DNA from: Calendula officinalis | Taxonomy: Eukaryota > Streptophyta > Magnoliopsida > Asterales > Asteraceae | Assembly (NCBI GenBank): GCA_963853835.1 | Contig: OY970825.1 | Location: 40,396,908 to 40,460,907, forward strand | DNA: 64,000 bases | Reading direction: 5' to 3' | In this document: positions 1 through 10,587 of the stretch, piece after piece | Layout of the letters: each line of letters starts with the position of its first letter | How positions within the stretch are numbered: position 1 is the stretch's first letter | Position numbers and translations under genes: made by a program | Notes under the pieces: generated by a model | Database searches by the model: none | Seen by the model: only the letters and a program-made list of their open reading frames with translations | What the model was told of the DNA's origin: nothing

Positions 1-242
1 TAGCACAAAAATCATTTGCTATCACACCAGCAGGATTTGTATAAAACTTTGTTAGTGTCACTACTCATCGTAAGTTATTTTTTTTAATTTATTCTTGTAA
101 GTTTGACTTTTTTCTAATCTAATTTCAGCTCCAGTATCGATTCCACTTACAGGCTGGATGTCTATTCCACAAGATGTCAATCATCTAGCGGTTTTTTGTA
201 GTGCAATCGGTCTTGGTAGTCCCTCAATTCAAGTAATGTAAA
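1..242 (+). other. possible 3' exon(s) of a gene entering from the left edge
   Basis: A donor-like GTAAGT follows position 69, and a pyrimidine-rich tract ending in TTTCAG stands at about 119-128. The segment from there to the TAA at about 240 has one open frame containing SIPLTGWMSIPQDVNHLA. The phases of the two putative exons do not join cleanly in that frame, and I do not recognise the product. It could be the end of a gene whose body lies outside the window, or chance. Confidence 0.2.
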
Positions 243-1579
243 GACTGATTTTTCATTGGTATGTTTGATTTTTCTATTGTTTCGTTGACATGGTTGTTGT
301 TTTGTAACTGCTTTGAAGAACTCCAACAAATTCTTATTTGGAATACCCATATGTGGGGTCTGATGGTATTAGCAAAAAAACACAACCCAATGGGAATGTG
401 GGGTCTGATAGTAATAGCAAAAGAACACGACTCAATGGGAATAATCGATGAGGTTAATAAATAATTTGTTTTCATTATCTGTATCAATTCATGTGTCTTT
501 AGATTTAGGTGTTGTTTTCTATAGCTGAAATTACACTACCAAATAATGTTGAATTCAGTTTTGTTTAGTATCTGTTACTTCTTTAAATTTTTACTTATAC
601 AGATAATTTAAGGAGCATTTTTGCTATTACTGAATTTGTAATCTTTATAGTTGATTTTCCGAAGATCTATTAACTTAACTGAAATTAAGAAACTTCAGAT
701 TCGTGTTTATCATCCAATAAAATAAAAGCCTTGTGATTTTTCATGTTTTAGGTACTTGAAACTTTTTAAAACTTTAAGTTATTGGATGTTATTCAAAAAT
801 TCTAATTTTATCTTACTATTTACTAATGCATTTAGGCCTACCTCTTTTAGTAAGTTTAAGGAGCTCCTTAATTTTAAGTTTAAGGATATTTCCACTTTTA
901 GTAAGTTCTATAACTAAAACAAATAAGATGCCCTTACAAGATTCGAACACAAGACCTCTCCTAAGTAGTCATTATGTGTTAACCACTTGCTATAACTCAT
1001 ACTTTATTTCAAACAACCAACACTAAAAGCCTTAAGGTGTAATTCCGAGCATTTGACCACAACACCTTATGTTTCCAGAAGTTAGTTAATGTACCTTTTC
1101 GGTTTCGATTTGTATTTCCGGAAAATTCCATATAATACGATGTAATTCCAAACATTTGACCTGCCCTTGTATTTACGGAAGTTAATTAATTGAGCTTTTC
1201 GGTTTCAGTTTGTATTTCCGGAAATTAATTAATTGACCTTTCTTACCATCTTTTATTTCCGTTTTGCTTTTTATTTCCGGAAACTATCTTACCATCTTTT
1301 ATTTATCCGTTTTGACCTTTCTTACCATCTTTTATTGAATAACCTACGTTTTTATTTTCGACCACAACCTACACATAAACACAACCTACACATAAAAACG
1401 ATACTACAAATCAGGCGACGTTTTACCCATGACATATGCCCCGATGTTAAGGTTTCTTGTCGGTTTGAAATCATATATATATTAACAACCGATTGTTATC
1501 TTCTCATACTAATCTTAATCTTACTACTTAAACTTTACATATTTCAACTATCTAGGTGTAAGCAAATTCTGCAACTAAA
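243..1579. other. non-coding, with short degenerate repeats
   Basis: No gene is recognised here. Two features stand out. A direct duplication of about 45 bp occupies 351-440, each copy containing GTGGGGTCTGAT and ending near CAATGGGA. A degenerate repeat zone at about 1040-1340 is built on TGTATTTCCGGAAA and CTTACCATCTTTTATTT. The 3' part of this stretch would be the promoter and 5' UTR of the gene at 1580. Confidence 0.5.
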
Positions 1580-3312
1580 ATGTCTTCAACCACACATATT
1601 GGTACTTCAATGCTCACTGCACCACCTCATCCGGTTGTAGGGGATTCAACTTTTGAGGCTGAAGAGGTACAACTTTCATAACAAATTTAGAAATACTACT
1701 ATGGAGCATTGTGATCAATAGGTGTGTATATATCATGGGTATTTTATTCTAATGGAATTTATTCATTCTATTTTTGCAAGGCTTTTGGACCATACGAGAC
1801 AATTGAAAACTTGCAAGACCTCTGGAAACCTCAGTACTGGTACAAATGCAGATGCGTGCGCGTTGAATATGTTTGGTTTGACCACAAACAAAACAAACTG
1901 TATTTGTTTTTGCTTGACAGATTTGTAAGTAACTGCTAATTGTGCAAGATACTTATGTATTAAATAACCATTTCTTTTTATAGCAAAAAAATAAGGAAGT
2001 ATTCGTATCTTTAGCAATGTTGAATTAAAGTGCACAATGACGTAATACATATTCAAATTTATTAAACAAATTTAAGAAGTTATCAATGATTGTGCGCGTA
2101 AAATATGTATTACTAATAACCCTTTATTTTTAGAGACACAAAATTGCAGAGGTAATTCCCTCCACTTTAATACCTGCCTATCAGGGACGACAACTACAAG
2201 GTGGTCTGTTTTCATTGAAAAATTTCAAGATTGATTACAACGACGTCGATGACTTTCCACGACTAGACAACTATAGCTTTGTTCGCAATGAATGGGCTAT
2301 AATATTCAACATAAAGACCGTCCTTGCCGAGACTACGTATAGAGAAGATGCCTGGTTTCCTAGGTACACGTTGGTCAGATCTCCCACATGGCTCTTGAAT
2401 GATCACTCAAGGCGACAAATGTTGATTGGTACAACTATTTTGTATACCTTTTTTTAATTAAAATTAATATGTTTAATAACTTGTCTATATCTTTTGCTTA
2501 ACCATCTTCTTTTCATTAATACCGCTATCATAGATGTTGTTGGGAACATGTCGAACGCTTGCTTTTTTTTTTTTTTTTTTACCAACGGTCGGATATCGTG
2601 CGCGTTTCTTTTACATGATTGTCGGTAAGTGTTTATAAATACTTTACATGCGTACATGAACTTGGAATTAACTCATTGTAATTTTGTCTCCCACAGGGGC
2701 AAACACATAAAGATAATCTTGTATCATATACCAGCATCCACAGCTACCATGATTGGAAGATCATCTACAGAAAACATAACCGTATACGCAGCGCGCGTTA
2801 AACTGGTTCGAATACATGGAGGTATTAAACAAAATTAATCGAGTGCTCATTTTAAGCAACATTTTACTACTAAACATTTAAAACGTAATTAATGTAAAAA
2901 ACACCCCTAACATATGCGTTAAATACATGATTTTTTTAAATAGAAAAAGTTTATATAGATGGTCAACTCATTAAAGATTGGTTTTAAATAACCCTTAATT
3001 CAACGGATGGTTTTTTTTAAGGGAAATGATTTTCTAATGTCAACGGTTAAATTAAATGCATTTTTCGGTTTTTATACAAAATTTATTGATAACCCTTTTT
3101 TTTACATTTCAGGCAACATTCTTGTTTCTACCGACGTTACAAACATTGAATTCAATCCTGTAATGCCAGAAGTATATGCACTTCAACTTATCCATCCGAT
3201 AGTACAAGACATCGATGATGTCGATATGAGTGGTGAAGAACCCGAAGTGCCACCCGAGCCTCAGCCGACAAGTTATTTCAGCCGCTCGAGAACTTCGTTG
3301 TTTGGAAATTAA
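1580..3312 (+). CDS. DUF223/RPA1-like OB-fold protein, six exons
   Basis: Proposed exons are 1580-1666, 1781-1924, 2134-2428, 2534-2624, 2697-2821 and 3113-3312. All introns are GT-AG, all phases match, and the total is 942 bases (313 residues plus stop TAA). The product fits the plant family related to the large subunit of replication protein A, which has tandem OB folds that bind single-stranded nucleic acid. Recognisable pieces, in order, are WYKCRCVRVEYVWF (first strand), KIAEVIPSTLIPAY followed by GGLFSLKNFKID, then WAIIFNIKTVL, the inter-domain MLIDVVG, and the second OB fold ending in the family-typical STDVTNIEFNPVMPEV. The C-terminal tail is acidic and proline-rich. Exon 4 contains 18 consecutive T, read as six Phe where the family has no such run. 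This could be slippage in a decaying copy, although the frame is kept. The first exon and start codon are the least certain parts. Such genes are common in plants and sometimes travel with transposons. Confidence 0.7.
2563..2580 (+). repeat. (T)18 homopolymer inside exon 4 of the OB-fold gene
   Basis: Eighteen T residues lie between NAC and TNGRISC codons. The length is a multiple of three, so the frame is preserved, and the run would encode six phenylalanines at the start of the second OB fold. Confidence 0.85.
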
Positions 3313-4070
3313 CGTCTTCGCGTTTACCACCGCAACATCTAAACACACAATCAATGAATTCAACACCACTCATAAAATGTAGCCCAAATGCATTTATGCA
3401 ACAGTAAAATGAAATTTTTTTATGATCATGTCAAGCAAAATTATATAAAATTCTCAACTTTCCCAATTAATATTGTTTGGTTACCAGAAAGATATCCTTC
3501 AATTATGCGATATCCTTGCATCTAACTCGAATTTACATCAAAACGTATCTACTGTATTTCATTTTCATATTAAATGCGTATCTACAAATTACCAAATCAA
3601 ATTACTGCTTAATTATAAGTTGATTAAAAATCGGCATGTCTACAACTATTTTTTCATACACCTTATATACACCACAACAAAAACATACATATACTTTTAA
3701 TATCTATTTTTTTTTCTTCTGATTTACGCCTTAACTCGGAGTTACTATTTGAATACATATTTAATGATATTTATGTCATTCAATGCATTTTTTGTAAGTG
3801 TATAACGGTTCCCATTAAGTGACACATTTAATCTTAATCAAAATTCCGTATTTTTAGTTGTCAACATCACGACATCAATTTTGTTTTGTAATTGTCGAAT
3901 AACACAATCCTCGCCTCCAAAAATTAAGTTGATTACCTTAAGATTCTTCCTAAACCCTACCCCAATTTATACGTTTTGTAACACATAATCCGGCGCAATT
4001 GATGCTAAAACGGAATTTATGGAAACCACAACCAATTAATTTCCGTGGCAAATATTTAAAATATTCTTCA
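3313..4070. other. non-coding stretch downstream of the OB-fold gene
   Basis: AT-rich sequence with no recognisable gene, RNA or terminal repeat. It should hold the 3' UTR of the gene ending at 3312. Confidence 0.5.
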
Positions 4071-4396
4071 TCCTACCCTATATATGTCAACGAGTTGGGT
4101 GTAAAGATTGAAACTCACCCTTTTCACACCCTCCCAATATTTTTTGCTTTACAATTATTTCGATTAGAATTATTCGATATGGTTATCAATAACTATTTAC
4201 CACTTCCAGGACATCAGTTACAACAGGTATGCGTGAACAATTCGTAACACAATTTTTTCCCAAAACTATTTTAATTGTTTGCCTATACACGATTAAATGG
4301 GACAACAGGTTATCAACTATTAAAAATTCTTGCTTTTTTATTCGAAAATATAGTTCACAGGGTACCCATCGCCGCATTGCGCGGGTACCCTACTAG
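4071..4396 (+). mobile_element. small non-autonomous Helitron
   Basis: The left end begins TCCTACCCTATATATG, identical over 16 bases to the left ends of the Helitrons at 15503 and 50121. The right end has a 9-bp stem (4359-4367 with 4383-4391, AGGGTACCC/GGGTACCCT, 15-nt loop), one base, then the Helitron terminus CTAG at 4393-4396. The flanking bases are A (4070) and T (4397), the usual Helitron insertion site, with no target duplication. At 326 bp it encodes nothing and would depend on a Rep/helicase supplied elsewhere. Because its 3' end differs from that of the other two copies, it belongs to another subfamily. An alternative reading is that 4396 closes a larger Helitron that includes the OB-fold gene. 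Confidence 0.7.
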
Positions 4397-5389
4397 TATA
4401 ATTTAAGCTATTATAGTTTTGGTCTTTTTAAGGACGGAAATATTTAGAGGCACATGAGTGGGCCGGGCTAGTTGGTACCCCTGGGCCCTGACTGAGCCCT
4501 GTGCTTTAAATTGACTCATATATTGTCAAAAATATTACTTCGTATCTCCATTATTATTTCAGGGGTATGTAAATGTAACTATGCAAGTATATGTAAGAGA
4601 AATGATATTTATTTTGACTGTTTTTTCCTACTCATATTTCTACATACTTGATAGCATGATATATATAATCTACAAATTCTCTCTCTTCATATAATCTCTT
4701 GATTTTGACACATGTCTTGATCTAATGAGTAAGAAGATAAGTAATAACAAATTGTAGGAACCACTACCATTACTCATATATAAATCCACAATATGTATAT
4801 AAACTAAGAAAACTACTTGACAGTTACTTATTGGTCACTGGTGTCATATTAGTGTCACATTAGTTTTTCACTCTCCAAAAAAAACATGCATGTAGTAATT
4901 GTCAAACCTACAAAAAGTTATCATCAAAGCATCAAGTACAACACCTTATGCATAATACAACACACACCCTTCTCACAAGAAGTTTGGTTGTCTGAGCGAC
5001 CAAAACCACACGAGAAACGTAAGGGGGTGCATCGTAGAGCAGACATATCCTTTGGTCGCCTCATTACGTCCGGTCCAAAACCCAAAGGTTCACTCAACCC
5101 CGGATGTATTCTCTCGAGCGACGAACCTGATTACCAAAGTCACACTCTGCTTGTGTAATCGGTTTCTAAAAGTGTATAAAACATTGCATGATGCATAAAA
5201 TCATGACCCACCGAGCTGACAAAAAACTTGTGACAATTTTTTGTAATTTGGGAATGAGATAAAAAAATTATCACAAGCTAAATGAATCCAATTATTACAC
5301 TGTGTATTTGACCACCATTGCCGTAGTGTTATCCACTTTTTCATTGGATCCTTCAATAAACTAAGAAAATATAGTCAATTTACAAGGCT
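4397..5389. other. intergenic region upstream of the AED3-like gene
   Basis: No gene is recognised. A 90-codon open frame at 4886-5158 has no family signature. This stretch would contain the distal promoter of the protease gene. Confidence 0.5.
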
Positions 5390-5398
5390 ATTATATAG
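5390..5398 (+). promoter_or_regulatory. candidate TATA box for the AED3-like gene
   Basis: A TATTATATAG-like motif lies about 45 nt upstream of the start codon at 5440. That spacing would give a short leader of roughly 15-20 nt. This is inferred from position and composition only. Confidence 0.4.
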
Positions 5399-5439
5399 AG
5401 AAGACAGAATATGGTATTTCATTAAATTTATCTAAACTA

Positions 5440-6765
5440 ATGGAATCGAATATTTTTGCTTTCTTCTTCCTTGCTTTTCTCTCCGTTGCAAGAGCCTATG
5501 ATCCTTGTCCATCTTTGAAACCGAAAACGGACGGCTCGGATCTTTCCATCATCCATATTTATGGAAAATGTTCACCGTTCAACTCACCAAAACCAACTTC
5601 TTCATGGGCCACCACGGTCCTGAACATGGCCTCCAAAGACCCACAAAGGCTAACCTACTTGTCAAGCTCGCTTACCACAAAGCCCATAACTTCTGTGCCA
5701 ATTGCACCTGGTCAAGTCATAAATACCGGTAATTATGTGACCCGTGTGAACGTTGGCCAACCCGGTCAACTCATGTTCATGGTGTTGGACATCAGTTCAG
5801 ACACTGCATGGCTTCCATGCAGTGGATGTACTGGTTGTTCATCCACTATGTTTTCTCAAAATACATCGGGTAGTTATCAACCACTGGACTGTGCCACTTC
5901 CGAGTGTGTGCAAGCCCGTGGGTTTTCATGCCCGACAAATGGACCCACTATTGGCAATTGCTTGTTTAACCAATCATACGGCGGTGATTCCTCATTTTCG
6001 GCTACATTATCCCGTGAATCTTTTCAACTAGCCAATGACACAATCCCTAACTATGTTTTTGGGTGCATTCGAGATGTCTCGGGTAGTTCAATCCCTCCTC
6101 AAGGGTTGTTGGGCTTGGGCCGTGGATCCTTATCACTGCTTTCTCAATCAGGATCGTTTTACTCGGGTGTTTTCTCATATTGTTTGCCTAGTTTTAGATC
6201 CTACTATTTCTCGGGCTCACTTAGGTTCGGCCCAAATGGCCAACCCAAAACCATCAAATACACACCACTTCTAAGGAACCCACACCGACCTTCATTATAC
6301 TACGTGAACCTAACCGGCATAAGTGTGGGTCGAGTCAAAGTACCCATATCTCAAGAGCTACTAGACTTCAACCCTAACACGGGTGGAGGAACCATAATCG
6401 ATTCGGGCACGGTTATAACCCGATTTGTACCCGATGCCTACAATGCAATCAAGGAGGGTTTTAGGAACCAAACACAAGGGCCATTTTCGTCACTAGGGGC
6501 ATTTGACACGTGTTTTTCGGCGACACATGAAAATGTAGCCCCCAAGATGAAACTTCATTTTACAGGATTGGACATTGTTTTACCTATGGAGAACACACTT
6601 ATACATAGTAGTGCTGGGACACTTGCTTGCTTAGCAATGGCATCTGCCCCCAATAATGTGAACTCGGTGTTAAATGTCATAGCGAATTTGCAACAACAAA
6701 ATCTAAGGATTTTGTTCGATATTGCCAACTCTCGTGTTGGAATTGCTCGTGAAATTTGTAACTAG
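5440..6765 (+). CDS. AED3: AED3-like apoplastic aspartyl protease (family A1)
   Basis: This uninterrupted 441-residue frame matches plant AED3-type proteases, secreted pepsin-like endopeptidases linked in Arabidopsis to EDS1-dependent systemic immunity. A signal peptide of about 19 residues (hydrophobic FAFFFLAFLSVARA) is followed by a prosegment with HIYGKCSPFN at about 40-48. The catalytic domain starts near residue 95. The second active-site motif is intact at residues 321-324 (DSGT, in GTIIDSGTVITRF). The first, at 117-119, reads D-I-S where the family normally has D-T-S or D-T-G. The Asp is kept but the adjacent Thr is Ile. Other family blocks are present: paired Cys in WLPCSGCTGC, NQSYGGDSSFSATL, PPQGLLGLGRG, VFSYCLPSFRS, SLYYVNLTG, and the C-terminal LQQQNLRILFDIANSRVGIA. 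The length is normal for the family. The start is chosen as the Met directly before the signal peptide. The enzyme is probably folded and secreted, but the changed motif may lower activity. Confidence 0.93.
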   Translation: MESNIFAFFFLAFLSVARAYDPCPSLKPKTDGSDLSIIHIYGKCSPFNSPKPTSSWATTVLNMASKDPQRLTYLSSSLTTKPITSVPIAPGQVINTGNYVTRVNVGQPGQLMFMVLDISSDTAWLPCSGCTGCSSTMFSQNTSGSYQPLDCATSECVQARGFSCPTNGPTIGNCLFNQSYGGDSSFSATLSRESFQLANDTIPNYVFGCIRDVSGSSIPPQGLLGLGRGSLSLLSQSGSFYSGVFSYCLPSFRSYYFSGSLRFGPNGQPKTIKYTPLLRNPHRPSLYYVNLTGISVGRVKVPISQELLDFNPNTGGGTIIDSGTVITRFVPDAYNAIKEGFRNQTQGPFSSLGAFDTCFSATHENVAPKMKLHFTGLDIVLPMENTLIHSSAGTLACLAMASAPNNVNSVLNVIANLQQQNLRILFDIANSRVGIAREICN

Positions 6766-6845
6766 AACCGTTATCTGCCTCTCGTTTTTTCGAGTTATAA
6801 AAAGAAATCAATTCCAAGCAGTATCCAAACAAGAAATTTGAAAAA

Positions 6846-6851
6846 AATAAA
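6846..6851 (+). terminator. polyadenylation signal AATAAA
   Basis: AATAAA lies about 80 nt after the stop codon of the AED3-like gene, a suitable place for its poly(A) signal. Confidence 0.5.
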
Positions 6852-7249
6852 AGTTCTCTTTGTGATATTGCTCTTTTTAGAGATCTAAGGTTTAAAAACT
6901 TCATGTCTATTTGGTAAAAGAAGTATATTGTGTTAACGATTTCGATTAGTTTTCCTAAAATTTATGTATCTATTAGTAAGATCCTACCTTAAGACTCTGT
7001 CTTCTAATGCAGTCAAAATACATATATTTTCTTTTCATTCATAAATTAATTATTATCATTTTAAAAGACCAATCCAAAAGAAGATAAATTACAAAAGTAT
7101 AGCCGATTTGGTTATGATGAATCTGAATAGCCAGTTACTACTTCTATTATGCAAGAGAACAGTCAGAGTCAAATTCAGAAACCGTTCAATAATCATTCAC
7201 ATTATTTGTCTTATATAACTTTACGAATAGATGGATTTTGAGCACAATT
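6852..7249. other. intergenic spacer
   Basis: AT-rich sequence between the protease gene and the tRNA-like gene. Nothing is recognised. Confidence 0.5.
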
Positions 7250-7331
7250 GTCGCTTTGGCCGAGTGGTTAAGGCGTGTGCCTGCTAAGTACATGGGGTTT
7301 CCCCACGAGATTTCGAATCTCTCAGGCTAAG
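7250..7331 (+). tRNA. tRNA-Ser(GCT)-like gene, probably decayed
   Basis: Over the 82 nt there is a D arm with GGCCGAGTGGTTAAGGC, an anticodon loop CTGCTAA (anticodon GCT), a long serine-type variable arm with GGGG/CCCC pairing (ATGGGGTTTCCCCAC), and a T loop TTCGAAT. A Pol III T-run follows at 7332-7340. This closely follows plant tRNA-Ser(GCT). The 3' acceptor strand reads AGGCTAA where the 5' strand GTCGCTT calls for AGGCGAC, giving two mispairs (first and third pairs). The last T-stem pair is T-C instead of G-C. Three stem lesions suggest a pseudogene or poorly folded copy. Confidence 0.85.
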
Positions 7332-7534
7332 TTTTTTTTTCCTTCCTTTGTTCTATTGCATACCAGAATTAGAAGTGTATTTGTTGTTTAAAGAAAGTAT
7401 GTTATTTGATTTTAAATTTGAATCTTAAGTTGGTTATAGTAACTTTAAGTTACATATTCAACAAAAAGTATTTGTGGAAAAGTTTTTGATCTCCTAAAGG
7501 TTTGTCATGTGCTCATACTTATGGTTTTAGTTGT

Positions 7535-7539
7535 TTTTC
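7535..7539. repeat. target-site duplication of the complete copia element (left)
   Basis: TTTTC directly precedes the left LTR and is repeated at 13750-13754 after the right LTR. This shows that the ends are true and the element inserted as a unit. Confidence 0.93.
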
Positions 7540-8048
7540 TGAAGAAATACATGATTTGTGAATCAAAGAACAATAAGAACAACAAGATTTAAACAAATTC
7601 CTTTCCGATTAAACCAGACAGGTCATAGACCAAAAAACAAGACTAAGAATCTCACTACAACGCTCAAAACACTCAACTAATACAGATTCAAGAATGCTTG
7701 AATCAGTAATACAAAACTATCAATATTCACAAACCCTAGAACGAACAGACGAGAGAGAATGAATATTACAGAGAAAACACCTACTATTTCACACACTAAT
7801 AATACAAAATAAAACCCTAAAATACCTATTTATATCTAGACAAAATACAACACCGACTTATAACATAAGTTACACTTTTATACCCTGCAAAAGACAAACA
7901 AAACACAAATAGCACAAAATAAAAATAAAGTAATAAAACTTACCTTTTACTACCTCATTTCCACAACCTCTTACAAAACAGATCACCTGCAACACTAAAC
8001 ACACAACTAAATCAAAACATTAGTTTAAACAATTAGATTATTTCAACA
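7540..8048 (-). repeat. 3' LTR of the complete copia element
   Basis: Terminal repeat of 509 bp starting TGAAGAAATAC and ending ATTTCAACA on the plus strand. It is about 98% identical to 13242-13749. Confidence 0.95.
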
Positions 8049-8060
8049 CCCTCCCATAAG
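8049..8060 (-). other. polypurine tract of the complete copia element
   Basis: On the minus strand this reads CTTATGGGAGGG directly before the 3' LTR, the primer position for plus-strand DNA synthesis. Confidence 0.85.
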
Positions 8061-8086
8061 CTAATTGTGAAACAAGTCTATCAACG

Positions 8087-8761
8087 TCAAATTCCTGCAA
8101 AACAATTCATGACTTTTAGAACCAAGACCTTTTGTAAAAATATTGTAAAAATATCTGCAGTATTTAAAGTAGTATCAATTTTCTGAATATCCACAACTCC
8201 AGAAGTTGCTTTAATTCTAACAAACTGCAGATCAACCTCAAAATGTTTTGTTCGATCATGAAAAACAGGATTAGCAGCAATTAATATTGCTGACTTATTG
8301 TCACAAAAAACTTTTGTTGGACCTGATATATTTACATCAAGTTCAACTAAAACTTTTTTAATCCAGATAACTTCACTTACAACAGCAGCTAAAGCCCTAT
8401 ATTCATCTTCTGCTGTAGACCTTGAAAAGGTATCTTGTTTCTTACTTTTCCAGGAAACTAAACAATTTCCTAAATATACTGCATATCCAGTCACGAACTT
8501 TCTGGATACCAAACACTTTCCCCAATCAGAATCAACATAAGCAGATAATTCAAAATTTTCACCTTTAGAAAAATTAATTCCTTTTCCTGGTGAACCTTTA
8601 ATATACCTCAAAACTCTGAATGCCAACTTGACATCAGACTCTAATGGACTATGCATAAACTGACTCAAATAGTGTACATCATATGAAATATCTGGCCTAG
8701 TTAGAGTCAAATAAATCAATTTGCCAATCAATTTTTGATAACCAGTTAAATCAGTTAACAA
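8087..8761 (-). pseudogene. copia RNase H domain fragment
   Basis: An open frame of about 224 residues carrying the copia RT tail (LTRPDISYDVHYLSQF) and RNase H blocks (YVDSDWGKC, FVTGYAVYLG, VSWKSKKQ, STAEDEYRAL, VFCDNKSAI, RTKHFEVDLQFVR). RNase H removes the RNA template strand during reverse transcription. It is in a different frame from the RT upstream, separated by a frameshift near 8760. The usual STAEAEYRA appears as STAEDEYRA. Confidence 0.9.
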
Positions 8762-10587
8762 ATTATCTCCTTCTTTACATTTGTTTTGTCTGTAATAACA
8801 ATATTGGTTTCCATTGGGGTGGCTACAGGTTTACAATCTGTCATGCCAAACTCAGCCAACAGATCCAAAGCATACTTCCTTTGAGACAAACAAATACCAT
8901 TCTGATTTTGCAAAACTTCTATTCCCAGAAAATATTTAAGCTTTCCTAAATCTTTAATCATAAATTTAGTATTAAAAAAAGCTTTAAATTTTTCAAATTC
9001 AACATTATTATTTCCTGTGATAACAATGTCATCAACATATACCAATAAAACTATAAAAATATCATCTTTGTTTTTAACAAACATAGAATAATCACTGTAA
9101 CTTTGAATAAAACCATTACGAACTAAAGTTTCAGTTAACTTCTCATTCCACTTTCTAGATGCTTGTTTAAGCCCATAAAGAGATTTAACAAGTTTACACA
9201 CTTTGTTATTATTTTTACCAAAATATCCTTCTGGCAAAGTCATATACACATCTTCATCAAGACTTCCATATAAAAAAGCATTATTAACATCAAGTTGATA
9301 CAAAGGCTAGTCATTTTCTACAGCTAAAGAAATTATAATTCTAACAGACACCATTTTGACCACATGAGAAAATGTCTCATCAAAATCTATTCCCTCTCTT
9401 TGACTATAGCTTTTTGCCACTAATCTAGCTTTGTATCTCTCAATCTCACCATTTGCTTTATATTTTAACTTATAAACCCACCTACATCCTATTGGTTTCC
9501 TTCCAACGGGAAGATCAGTAATCACCCATGTTTCATTTCTACACAATGCTTCCATTTCAGCATTCATAGCTTCTAACCAGTTGTTATCTAACATAGCTTC
9601 ACTATAGTTTTTTGGTTCACAAACTTTATTTAGATTACTCACAAAACAGAAATTATCTTTTGACAAATTAGATTAATTAACAACTTTTCCAATATCAAAT
9701 TTACTATGTTTATTTAAGATAAAATCATTAAACTTTTTTGGGGTGACAACTGGTCTAGTGGATCTCCTTAACTCAGTGTTTTGGTTGTTAGGAACAGGAA
9801 CATTTTGACCCTCAGAGATAGTATTTTCATCAATTGGTGTTGCTGTGGTAAAATTATCACTAGTAGTATTAGGACCATTTAGAATAATGCCATCATCACA
9901 TCTGTGTTCATCAGATGGTGTTGCTGTATCAGAATTATCACTAAATACCCTAGGACCATTAAACCTACTGCTACTCCCTTGATTAACCCTCCCTTCATCA
10001 TTGGGTACTTCATGGTTGTCAGATGTTTCAAAAATACAGTTATCAAAGAAATTTAGATGTGTAATACCAGACTGACTAAAATCATTTTCAACTTCACAAG
10101 ACATTTTAAAAGGAAATATTTCTTCATAGAATTGCACATCTCTTGAAAACAGATATTTTTTATTATCCAATGAAAACAGTTTATATCCCTTTTTTGAGTT
10201 TGCATAACCAAGAAAAACACACTTTTAAGACTTAAAAGAAAACTTATCAAACTCATTCAGAATTTTAGCAAAACATAGACAACCAAAACTTCTAAGGTGA
10301 CTTGAGGAAGGTTCAACACTAAACACTAATTCATAAGGAGATCTACCACCAATTATCGATGAAGGTAACCAGTTAACCAGATAAACAACATTTAAAATAC
10401 ACTCAGTCCACAAATAAAGAGGAATTCCCCCCTGAAACATAAGAGACCTAGCAATATTCAATAGGTGTCTATGTTTCCTTTCTACTATTCCATTTTGTTG
10501 AGGAGTATAAGCACAAGTAGTTTGATGTATTATACCTTTATTTTTACAAAAAAACATCCACATTATGATTAACAAATTATGTTCCAT
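8755..10587 (-). pseudogene. copia integrase C-terminus, linker and reverse transcriptase
   Basis: One reading frame runs from about 10587 down to 8755 but has stops at 10225-10227, 9673-9675 and 9307-9309. In order it holds the integrase end with the catalytic-Glu block PQQNGIVERKHRH, the integrase C-terminal region (FGCLCFAKI), a Ser/Asn/Thr-rich linker with RRSTRPVVTPKKF, and the RT palm (WVYKLKYKANGEIERYKARLV, LDVNNAFLYGSLDEDVYM, SLYGLKQASRKWNEKL, LLVYVDDIVITG). The YVDD catalytic motif is intact. The TAG at 9307-9309 sits inside the RT, and the frame ends just after GMTDCKPVATPM. Confidence 0.92.

Noticed and set aside
4886..5158. 90-codon frame upstream of the protease gene
   Set aside because: No family signature, no supportive splice or promoter signals; kept only as part of the intergenic region.
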